A stretch of DNA of 64,000 nucleotides from Psilocybe azurescens (Eukaryota > Basidiomycota > Agaricomycetes > Agaricales > Agrocybaceae), in contig JAJIRX010000851.1 in assembly GCA_023853785.1 (NCBI GenBank), forward strand, positions 310,001-374,000, written 5' to 3'. Positions 1 through 10,120 of this stretch are shown in pieces. The position numbers were made by a program, and so were the translations under genes. The notes under the pieces are model-generated. The model was not told the origin of the DNA. It ran no database searches and worked only from the letters and a program-made list of their open reading frames with translations. Numbering within the stretch: the stretch's first letter is position 1; the number at the start of each line of letters is the position of its first letter.

Positions 1-2166
1 GTGATTGGAGTGATCCACAACCATTATTACATTAAAATTCCATCCGAGCTTACGCAATATGCCCCAATCATGCTGAAGTCGAATGGGCGAAAGAGCAGCT
101 ACACCATCGGCCCAAAGGTGATTGAACGACAGACTCAACGGATACTTCACAAAATTGTTGGATGCTGAACGTTGAACATGGTCAATATTGTCACGGATCT
201 TGTGCTCGAGACCGGGATGAAGAAATGTATCTTTTGTTCCATGTTATACCGACCAGCCCAGTTCAAATAAATGAGCTGGATTTTGCCATCCTTGTCAAAA
301 AGAATGTTGGGTTCTCGCAGGTCGCCAAAGACATACCCCTCAATATGCAGATTCGTCAATATCTTTTCAAGCTGGGTATGAGCGTCTGCTGGTCGACGAT
401 GAGGTTTAACATAGCATAGTCCATTACAACCATCTTTATCGGGCTGCTGAGGTAGCTAGGCAATGCTGTTGTCAAAGGCGCTGGGGAGGGGACATGTCCG
501 CGAGAATCGTCGATATCCAGTGGACCATAGTACCGAATTTTTGGAGATCGGCAAGGAATTGAAGTACTTTGTGGCCACATCGATCAACGAACTTGACGAC
601 GAGGAGTTCGTCGATGCCTAAAGACCCGACGGCCCTTCGAATCTTCGCCAGTTAGGTCACACATGTTGGATCATCCTTCAGCATCTTCATATAATCGAAA
701 TAAACGACTTTTCCATTCTCGATAAAGGATGTTGACACAGGTAAAAGCGGTGATGAGGAGAGCCCTTGTTAAGGGTGGAATGTTGGTGGCGCTTATTGGT
801 CCTGAATTTTAGGGAGATTTGCCGCAACGACACCATGACTCGTGCAAATTGGTGAATGTGAGCATCTTCATTCGTCAATAAGAGTCCGATCCAAATCATG
901 TCCGCCAGCCTTTGTACAATGATTTTATCTGTAAACACAGCCTCGAGAATACACATCCATGGGCCGCCGCCTGCAACCATAAACGTAGGACAACAGGATC
1001 TGCTACGCACTGTAGATCGCTAAATCCATGTGAGATGATGTTAATACGCAAATGCGAAGCGTAACTCACATCACGCTGGATCCATGCTCTCCTCATGCTA
1101 CAACCAGCCTGAACAGAAGGATCACAGCCGTCTTCACCGGGGGATTCCCTTGTACTTCCAGATGAAGAATGGCACACTTTAACCTAGGGCTGTTATGTCG
1201 ATCGTAGAGATATAGCCGGGGCGAGTTCCGTCGGGATTTTGGTCCTCACGAATACCAACCTTCAAGAGTTTTGACAACAATTGTCGCCGTTCTGGGTTGG
1301 ATGCCGGCTCCGACGTCTTGAGCTGGGAGGTAATAGACATGAACTCCTGTAGCTGTATGAAAAACTCGCGAGGTGGGTCGGGATGAGGGTCGTTGGCATC
1401 GCTAATGAATTGCTCAAATATAGGGTGGAAGATATAGACTGGCGGGGCAACTGTCGTCATCGGTTTTGAGTTCGATTTTGAGTTTGCTCTTGACTTTGGG
1501 TATGGCCCGTCATGGATGGCAAATTCTGGCTTTGCCTGGATCTTCACGTATTCGTTGGATTTGGCTGCTATGGACGGTGAGTTGCCACAATGGTTGACGA
1601 TGTTAGAAATCCTAATATCATATGGGCAGGTCTATGATGCGTAGCGTACGCATATTCTCCGCCAGTTCGCTGACTACATCGCTCGATTCAGCGTGTTCTA
1701 GGTCTCCACTGACCTAGAATAAAACCGTTCAGCGTTGAGTATGGCATTAAGAGAACTGTCACTGACCCTGGTGGGGTACCTCAACGAGAATGTGAACAGT
1801 TTTACGGGGTATAGTAGTCAGGAAATGCTCAGAAACATCGGAGGCGGGAGGTAGGGGATGAACATGAGTATCGGCGGCATGGAAAACGAATAGTTTATAA
1901 GGTTTTTTGTAAATTGTGGTCGGCAGGGATGGACCACTTCCAGAGGACGAGGTCTCGTGCAGCGACTTTATCGAGCATAGGGGCATGCTTGGGTCTGATT
2001 GATTCCCTGAGAGCGACAACGGTGTCGTCGTCATCGATTCTGATCTTGACAGTGTGTTCATTCAGGTTTTCATCAGGCCAGACAAGGCACATTAGCTTTA
2101 ATTCACGCCAGACATCGCAGGATAGAAAAAGTAGGAGCTGAGGATGATTGCCAGAGGCATATTCAT
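1..2166 (-). pseudogene. Crinkler (CRN)-headed fungal kinase-like gene, apparently degraded
   Basis: Read on the minus strand, the pieces come in the order of a basidiomycete CRN protein. About 2092-1895 encodes a ubiquitin-like CRN header (motif LVLWKWSIP). About 1870-1765 ends in the CRN hallmark VHILVEVP. About 1547-1080 has a domain seen next to fungal kinase-like folds (ERRQLLSKLLKVGI, GCSMRRAWIQRDV). About 980-830 carries FMVAGGGPWMCILEAVFTDK. About 560-150 has kinase-like motifs (KMVVMDYA, GYVFGDLREPNILFD). The pieces lie in different frames. There is a stop after TALG (1179), a stop inside CVT*LAKIR (about 650) and a frame change near 400. The metal-binding DFD expected before WAGRY reads YLN. 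Other genes here also show one-base frame breaks, so some frame changes could be assembly error, but the internal stops and lost residues suggest real decay. CRN proteins are known as effectors and mobile-element-derived toxins; function here is unknown. The 3' end may lie left of the window. Confidence 0.6.
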
Positions 2167-2368
2167 TTTTCTCCTTATGGAAATTTTTGTTGATAGGGAT
2201 CAGCCGGCGTAACGATCGGCTTCAGTAGGACTCGAAGAATTATCTTAATAGCTTCCGGCCAATAAAGCTGTAGGCACAGCAAACGAGGGAGGTTCCAAAG
2301 ACACAGAGCACTGAAAAATCACTTGTCACGAAGACTAAGATATTGAATAGAAGATAAACAAGTAGATT

Positions 2369-3721
2369 ATGTGGTACTACGATGTCTGGAGCTCACGAAC
2401 CATCAGTCAGGTCGGGACCTCTAAAAGGGGTCAGAAAGAGACATACTTGAAATTGAAACCCAAAGTGAAGTTTCTATCCGGGTGTACATTCAATTTCTCC
2501 ATATGCTTGATCAGGTCTTCTCGAGTTGTCGTCGTCGTTTCGGCACCCTCGTCCTCCACAAAATCGAAGGCAGGCTCAATACATAGTGCCACTCGTGAAA
2601 GGTTTCGAAACTGTGGGTCCGCCAATACGGTGTCCAAGCTCTCGAGACCCTCTGCAAGGTTTTCCTTGAGCACGGTGAGACATCTGATTTGGACCGACAA
2701 CCTTTTGAGCTCGCCCTTGTTCTGTATAGCTAGCAAGGCTTCTAATATCGCTTTGAGAAGATGTTCCGGCCGGTTCCATCTTCCTTCGGAATATTCCAAC
2801 TTCAACTCCCGGACATGCGTCAACGATGGGGCCGTCATTAAATCTGAGACGCTCATGTCGGAGATCAGGCAGATTGCTGAAGAAGAATGAGATCAATACT
2901 GCGCGCTGAAGATTACAAAGTGAACGTACAATTCACAGAAAGAAGGTCTAGAGCCCTAATCGCTTTCAGAAATTTGTGGAGGAATAACATATCCGTCCTT
3001 TCCTCCAAGCTTATATAGAGTTCTTTCAGGCCAGAAAAGTCGACATGTCTATTGTCCAATGTAATACGATGGATAGAATTGATTGACTTTCTTCTAATGT
3101 CCAGCAGCGTCAAAGGCGAGCAAATTGGGGCTGGAATGGTGGCTGGCTGAGTTTCTATTAGTCGACTGGAGATCGTCGATGCATGTAACCGGAGGTATCT
3201 AACTTGGGGATGGCAGCAAACAAAGATATAGGAATTCGTTGCAGTCGGAATATCTCGAGCCCAAAAAGAGACGGGATTTGGAGAAGGTGCTTAACACATA
3301 GTTCCATTGTAGGACTCATGTCCTTCCAGCTCTCTGAGATATTGGCGTTCCAGGCGATCTCCGAAGTCAAGCGGAGGTTTGTCAGCGAGTTCAGTTTCTT
3401 CAAAAGAGGTAGTAGTAGATTGCCGTTGAGGCCCGTGTTGGTAATGTTGATAGTTGCTCGATGAACATAAGTCGCGATGGAAGGTGTGCTGTTAAAAAGT
3501 TCGTTCATATTGGAGATGTTAACCGCCAGTATTCCAGCGTCTAAGAGCTCCTGCTGGACACCAAGGGCAATTTTGGAAAAGATACGCTTGCGACAGGGTA
3601 TTTTGAAAACGTGGCAGGTTTCTGAAAGGGTGATTAATGTTTCGAGGTCGCCTCTCCAGGAAAGTTCATCTATGACCATCAAAATGATTTCGATGGGTAT
3701 TACTATATGGTCTCTGTCCAT
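2369..3721 (-). CDS. F-box/LRR-like protein
   Basis: The start at 3721 (MDRDHIVIPIEIILMVIDEL) opens with a short fungal F-box-like helix (PIEIILMVIDELSWRGDLETL), the module that binds Skp1 in SCF ubiquitin ligases. The body is leucine-rich in the manner of agaricomycete F-box paralogues. I infer three introns. One joins ...IPKLDTS to ATIPAPICS (about 47 bp, near 3150). A 53-bp GT-AG intron follows DLLSVN (near 2930). A terminal intron follows GFNFK, after which the protein ends HRSTT near 2369; without it the stop is at 2431. Upstream in-frame codons reach 4069 but look like leader sequence, so the ATG beside the F-box is preferred. No substrate can be inferred. It sits 3' of nothing obviously related and next to the CRN remnant, another fast-evolving family. 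Confidence 0.65.
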
Positions 3722-4490
3722 TATGCTCGAAGAAGCGAAGTCAAGAGAAGAAGAAATATGACCCCACGAGAGAAGAGAGGAGAGCGGTATGGCGTCAGGC
3801 GTCGGCAGAACCTGGATGGCCTCATACGGCACTATTCTGGCGCTATTTGAAGATGGGATATGACAGATGGCCATCCTGGTGGTTGACCAGATGCTGCGTT
3901 TCCGCTCAGAGTAACTGACAGTCCTGCAATCAATCTTTAACTCTGTTGTGTAGCCAATGTATGTAGGCCTAAAGCTAGAAATCACCGTCGTATTAGATTG
4001 TAAAGCACAGAAAGGCCATGAAAAGGGTTCAGCCGCCCGAAATACCACACAGAACAACGGCCATGTCAAGTGGAATGTAATCTGTATCTATGTCAGAACA
4101 TGCGTCCGGATCATGATATCATGAACCAAAATTGTCAACAAAGGGCTGTATAAGTGCACATGATCCGTGAAACTCGTCAAGTTCATAGAGGAGACGAGAA
4201 CCATAATAAAGCCTTGACCCCAAGTTATACTAGGCAGCGACTGGAATAGATCTCTTTATATGAGTTGGACAGCAAGCGGTGTTGCCCAGGTGACACATTG
4301 TCAATGTTGCGGTTAAGGACAAGTTAAGAAAGCCCGTGATCAATCAAGTGAATATCACGTGAAATTTACGTCATATGCACTACTTCGTGAGGCCTTGATT
4401 TTTGCAGAAACTGATCTTCAACATATGCCATAAGTTTAACTTCCAAGCTCTAAAGCTCAAGTTCAACATACATCCACCATCCACCTCAAA
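3722..4490. other. Divergent intergenic region between F-box and NudC genes
   Basis: About 770 bases separate the minus-strand F-box gene from the plus-strand NudC-domain gene, so the stretch should hold both promoters and leaders. I see no gene, repeat or clear TATA box in it. The open frame on the minus strand up to 4069 has no recognisable protein content. Confidence 0.4.
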
Positions 4491-6577
4491 ATGGATACAT
4501 TCCGAGCCAACAGATCTCTTCTGAATCCAAAATTTGAAGGGTATAAACTGGAACCAATATATCAAGAACAAGCTGTCTCCAGATTCAAACTATCGCGGAA
4601 ACCCACTCAAGCCACAGCGTCTGGGAAAGTGCCACTCACATTCCAGGAGATGCAAAGTCGTATCAGCCACAATCACCTGTTGGTAGACAGCGACTCTGGG
4701 CGCGCGATCTACGTCGACGAAGAATTCAATGTGTGCTTGATCGGGATCCCGATGCCTGGGGTAAGTTCTCCCACTTTTTCTAGGAATTTATGATCATGGT
4801 CGATGTTTACTTACTTGACTGTTTATTCCAAAGTAGGGTGTAACAGGGCCTTCTTTTCAAATTGTCTATCAAATGGCCACGCCGATGGACACATCCTCGG
4901 CACAAGCTATCCAGAGGGAATACCCTTCGGCTGTGTTTCTCAGCTCTACAACAGTGGTAGTCACAGACGGGAATGGGCTACTCTACATTCTGCCCATTCG
5001 CGATAACGGGGTCTCAGAACCTATAGGAATATTCACTCTGCCTACAGGCGGTGCCGTCGATGCACCTTTCAGGTTGCATAACCTTTACAGGTCCTCCCCA
5101 ATCACAGCCATTTTATTGCTCTCCTCACGGCATTATGGTTCCGAGGACAGAAAATCCAATACAAACTCGTCAGGGGCCACTAATTCTTCTCCAGAGTTTG
5201 ATATTTGGGCTGTCAAAATAAATATCCTCTCACTACGACCTGGTAATGAGCCTCGCGAACTCGAAGTACTGTGGCATCGACGAGGCCAGGACGTTCCCAT
5301 ACTCACCGACTTTGTTGAACAAGTAAACTCTTTTCTAATTCTCGGTGGGTCCACCTACCCCGATCCAAATGCAAAACCCCGACAAAGCCATACGAGCCCA
5401 CATCTGATGAGATTGCGCCGATACCTCGTGCAAACGAGAATCTTGATGCCGTCAACGCTAATCGAAACGAAAGAGACTCAAACAAACCACCGAAACCGCA
5501 TCCATATTCATGGACCCAAACTTCTGATTCAGTCACCGTCGCCTTCCCTCTGCCCTCCAACACACCCAAGAATAAAATTAAAGTCTTATTCACAGTTCAA
5601 ACTCTGACGTTGCACGTCGACACCTATCCCCTGGAAAGTAGCGACAGTCCACCTGTACCAATCCCCCACTACTCGGCGAAGGCTCTGTGGGACAGCGTGA
5701 ACACCACATCGTGTTTCTGGACATGGGACCGCGAAGCAGAGCATGCCTATGGATTGTTGACTTTGCACATGGAGAAGAAAAACGAGGGCACGCGGTGGAT
5801 GCAGGTGTTCGCTGCCGCTGCATCGTCCTTGGCTGGGGACGAAGAAAACCCCGAAGTCCCTGAGACCGTTGACCCATCTGAGCTCTGGCACATCCGCGAA
5901 TCGTTGGAGAAATATACGGCTGCGTTGAAGTCGGGCGGGGACACTTCGGGATTAGGCTTGGGCCGCGGAGTGCCCAGTCTCATCGAAGGCGAAGTCGACG
6001 AAGAGGCGGATGCAGTGGTTGGAAGGAAGGTGTGGGCTACCTGGGTAGACATTAATGGCCAAACACCTATATGGACACGAGAGAGCTCAACCCAACATGA
6101 GAAAGACGAATGGGAAGACGAGCCTTTCACTCTCCTTTCTACACCTATGCCAGGCTCAGTATCATCCATCGCTGACCTCCAGCTGATCCTGAAGCAAGAC
6201 GTCGACGGGACGGTATTCTCTCTCGTCCCGTCCAATGCCGCACCGGAATTTAGCTGGCAGCACACCTCGACGTACTGCGCGCTCGCATTCGTCCTGGCGT
6301 CCAAGCAAGACACGCGGTTCACCTACCACATCCCGAAGCGCGGTGTGCTCGCGTTCGAGGGGGCAGCCAGCGTGACCGCGGGGCGAATGTGTACATATAC
6401 CGGCCGGCGAAGAGCGCAAAAGATAAGTGGGCGAAGCAATCGGTGCTGCAGGTGGACAATGGGAGCGGTGGCGCACTGTTGGGAGTCGGGTGTGTGAAGG
6501 TGAAAGGAGGAACGGAGGGTGAGGTGGTAGTAGTGTGCTTGACGGAGGGCGAGCTTGTCTTGATCAGTGACATCTGA
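4491..6577 (+). CDS. NudC domain-containing protein, NUDCD1 type
   Basis: A CS/NudC-like domain is visible at about 5508-5730: YSWTQTSDSVTVAFPLP, then KVLFTVQTLTLHVD and TSCFWTWD, the p23-like beta-sandwich that binds Hsp90 and dynein regulators. A long N-terminal beta-propeller-like part precedes it and a second such part follows, ending ...GELVLISDI, as in NUDCD1/CML66. Exon 1 (4491-4760) joins exon 2 at 4837 across a 76-bp GTAAGT...TAG intron in phase 0. Two single-base frame breaks occur: one in AAAACCCC at 5373-5380 (the frame resumes as PTKPYEPTSDEIAPIPR), one in GGGG at 6380-6383 (resumes as GANVYIYRPAK). Both keep family-like sequence on each side, so I read them as missing bases, not as gene death. 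Expected role: co-chaperone in cytoplasmic protein folding and microtubule motor function. Confidence 0.8.
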
Positions 6578-7651
6578 GAAGAAATTCGGTGCAACGACCC
6601 TTGAACGTTGAAGTGGGGGAGCAAACCAATAGCGCGCTTGGGGCACAAGGTCCGTCTTCTGCGTACCATAATCGGAATCGATCCTGGCGACTGTATCGAT
6701 AAGGATAGCAATTTAGGCTACATAGTGATGAAATTTTAAAACAGGCTTCAAGTGGAATCTAGAAATGTTGAATGGTAGGGAAGTCTTCAAGCAACATACT
6801 TGTTAGCGTAAATCCAAAGTTTATCACAACAAAATGCGTCAACGCTTCTAAGGGAGAGTATGCTCACTTTCAGTTTTCCGTGCACAGTAACCCGCATCCC
6901 GACAGAGTGCAATCCATCTGCAATGCCAGTGTGCCACAGAAGAATTCTCGACGGTGGTTAGTGTATCCACACAAGTCGAGCTGAGCGTTCATTGTAACAA
7001 TGGGACTGCCGTGCACCCGAGAATAGTACAAGATTGATCAAAATAGAAGCATCAGTCGATGTGCGTATGTTATCGGTTTTTCGTTAGTTGCTTCTTATAT
7101 ACAGTGAGGATTTTGCGTTGTGCTCGATGAAGAAAATGCATGACGAGAGAGAAAAGATCATTAAACCCGAAAAGAAAATAAAGGAAAGGAGAAAAAACAT
7201 TGGATTATCGTAAAAAGGTATGAGCTGAACTGAGACGGGGTGAGAGGGAGAGAGAAAGAGAAGAGCAAGTGAAATATGTGAAGAGGAGAGGCTGGCGAAA
7301 AAGGGGATGGAAGGGGAGATAGAGCGGACGAAAAGAACACGGCAGACGTACTCATACTACCGCCAGATAGATAAGCTAAAAAGACCTGGTCGATCCCAAA
7401 CGAGAAGGAAAGGAAAGCAGAAAAAGACAAATGGGAAACTAAGAAAAGGAGAACGAAAGAGTGAATGGCGAGGTGGTCTGTGTGAGGAAAGGTGAAGTGA
7501 AGGACGGGGTTTACCCCACCAGAACAGATTACAAAGTTTACAAGAGTCCTGTTCGATTTATCGTTTTCACCAAAAAAAAAAAAGAGATGAATATCCTCTT
7601 CCCTTCCCTTCACGATGTCTACCAAACCCAAACCATGACCCGCTTCTCCAA
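6578..7651. other. Convergent 3' region with purine-rich tract
   Basis: This is the tail-to-tail spacer between the NudC-type gene and the phosphatase gene. From about 7141 to 7490 the plus strand is strongly enriched in A and G (runs such as gagagggagagagaaagag), so the minus-strand phosphatase transcript would carry a pyrimidine-rich 3' UTR. No gene is supported; the open frames are low-complexity products of this bias. Confidence 0.4.
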
Positions 7652-9845
7652 TCAAGTGCTAGCCAGCTCGGGAATTTCGATCACAGGAGTCCCGTTATGC
7701 TGCTCCGGTGATCCTTTCGAGTCACCGTTCGGCAATTGTGCAGGTGGCGGCGCATCTATGCAATTGGGACGAAAGGCGGCATAGTCAGTTTTTTTCTCAA
7801 AAAAAAACAAGAAATAATTGAACGTCCTAAACAATGGCGGAAGGAACGAAAAAAAAAGAGGAAAAAGAAGCAACATCAAAAAACAACTAACCACCTGCGG
7901 CCGGTTTCCCTTCCTGCATATTCGAGTCCCCATCGGTATCCTTATCTTTCTTAATATCTTTTCATACTCGTCCAACTGAGCCTTGAGGTTCTTCGTCGGG
8001 TCAGGAGACTCAGACCTTCCCAGTCCCAGCGTCTCGCTAAAGAATGATCTTCCGCCCCGCAACTCCTCGTCATCACTATCTATCTCGTCACTGCCGTCAT
8101 CGTCTCCAAACATCAGCTGCCCGCTATCGTTGGTGACGTTTCCGCCCGGCTTGTACGAGATGCCCCCTCCTAACCCACCAGAGATCGTCGTCACCGTCAA
8201 CCCATATCGGCGCAGGAAATCTTCATTGTCCAAAAGAGTCCCGGTCTCCGCCGGCTTGTTCGTCTGACGCAGCTTTTCCCTGGCCTCGATCGCTTCCTGG
8301 CGGGCGCGGAACGACTGCACTCGGCTCTGTGCGTACAGCTGAGGCACGGTGCTGGGCGTATCGTACCCGTGCTTGGACTTCACCCGCTTTGTAATCCACT
8401 GGTACCATTCATTCTCCGATCGACCGTGTGTGATGGCGACGATGAGGAGGGTCATGTTGTCGCACCCGATTCCAGCTCCGGAGGTCGTGTCCGGTGCGAG
8501 AATGTGATCAAAGATCATTTCGTTGATTTCCGTAAGCTCTTTGCCTTCGGAGACTTGGTACCGGATGAAATCGACGACTTGCTGCGAGGACAGGCAATCC
8601 CAGATACCTGAAAACAACGTCCGAGTCTTAAGCATAGATCAGGGATCAGAGGGTCGGCGAGATCAGTTACCATCGCAAGCTAACACCAGGAATTCATCTT
8701 CACTCGTTATCTCGTGGCATGTTATGTCGGGATCTGCAGTAATGATCTGGGCCTCCGGCCCTAGTGTATAGTTCTTTTTGAATTCGAAATCTCCCAACGC
8801 CCGGGATAAGGCCAAGTTGCCTGTGTTGGTAAAGCTGTCAGAGTGGATCTCGATGACCATCAAATTGAACTATGACGCACCGTTGACCCGACCGTACTCA
8901 ATGTATCCACCCGCAAGGGTAATTCGAGTCTTTTCAGCTAAGATGCATTGAAGACATGTTTTGGAGTGGCATTAAAGTAGCTTACTGTCGTTCGTTGGTT
9001 TATGGTCGTAACTGAGGGGCTTTACCTCACCCTTGACGCTAATTACTGATCGTGAATCGCCGGCGTTTGCCTGTTATCGTGAGCATGCAGTCGGCAAAGT
9101 ACCCGGAAGGGGACATACAACATAGATCTTATTGTCGGCGGTTACTAGAGCGGCGACGGCTGTGCATCCTGAAGGATCTCTCGTATGCGCAGGGTCTAAT
9201 GACGAAAGGAAAATAGATGAGACAAGAGCGATTGGACCACGATGGAGAACACGTACTTGCGAGAAGGTCTTCATCGGTGCCCAAGAAGAGCCTTTTTGAG
9301 GGCAACATCGAATTTCTTCTCTTTATAGGTTTCTTCCGAAACCAGTCGTTTATGCACATTCTGGCCAGCAAATTTCGCAACGGTGGATCCTGGATGCAAT
9401 AATGAGTACACGATTGCAAAATCGAGGGACCATTATCATACCGCCATGGCCATCGTATACTGCGAAAAAGGTGTTGCTTTTGCTTTCGTCTCCTGAACCA
9501 TCCAGATCAAGAATTGTAGCGTGTGCGTCCTCCATCGCTAAACACAATTGTCAGCTTGCCGAAAACTTCCAAGCTAAGTAGTAATGATGCAGGATGTGCA
9601 CTGCATCGAGGCAAACGACTTACTGACTCTCCACCCTTGCATCTCAGAGATGGCATAGAAAAAGCGAGAGTTGCTTCCCGTCTCCGATATTTTCTTGGTC
9701 GCTAGGATATGCCACATAAGAACAGTAAACGAAACGACGATTCGCAAAAGAACAAACCGGGTGAGGAGAGCGTTTGGCCCTAGAAGATGGGCATATGAGT
9801 TATAGTTATATTGCGGTGCATTGACGAAAAGAGACCGCTGACCAT
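7652..9845 (-). CDS. PP2C-family protein phosphatase (Ptc2/Ptc3-like)
   Basis: After splicing, the PPM/PP2C metal-dependent phosphatase motifs appear in order: [71 protein letters not shown] and [11 protein letters not shown], so all the metal-binding aspartates are present. The N-terminus reads MGQTLSSP, a good N-myristoylation signal. It exists only after splicing, because the ATG (9845-9843) is a 3-nt coding exon followed by an intron at 9842-9780. At least eight more introns follow; the last (7894-7756, 139 bp) precedes the acidic and Pro-rich tail. Two frame breaks are seen: one base missing near 7947-7958 and one surplus base (or two missing) near 9285-9295. Family role: dephosphorylation of MAP kinase, CDK or checkpoint kinases. 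Confidence 0.85.
9780..9842 (-). other. Intron directly after the start codon of the PP2C gene
   Basis: The minus strand reads ACAATG then GTCAGC... and ends TTCTAG, followed by GGCCAAACG. Splicing joins ATG to GGC CAA ACG, giving Met-Gly-Gln-Thr. The 63-bp intron is GT-AG and contains an AACTATAACTC branch-like stretch. Without it no in-frame Met precedes the conserved GQTLS sequence. Confidence 0.75.
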
Positions 9846-10120
9846 TGTGAATATGGGGTGATTGGGCAGACAGGTGGTGTGGTATAGACGGGGACTTGTG
9901 GGACGTTACTTAGGCTGAATGGAGGGGAAAGAGAAAGAAAAGGATTATGGTGGTCGTGTGTGGTGCGTGGTGTACCCTAAGCCCGCTAAGATGGACAGTG
10001 CAGATTCCATCACAATCAGCGTATTTGCGGCTGTTTGCAATTTCTTTCTTTTCCTCCATTTCAATGTAATTTTTCGGAAAATTCTGCATAGGACTACATC
10101 ATGTACAGGTACTATTGTAA

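Noticed and set aside
3158..4069. 303-codon minus frame starting far upstream of the F-box
   Set aside because: The first 116 residues show no F-box family similarity, and a good ATG directly precedes the F-box, so the upstream part is taken as leader.
4491..6577. Calling the NudC gene a pseudogene because of two frame breaks
   Set aside because: Both breaks lie in homopolymers, the sequence stays family-like throughout, and the same error type hits essential genes in the window.
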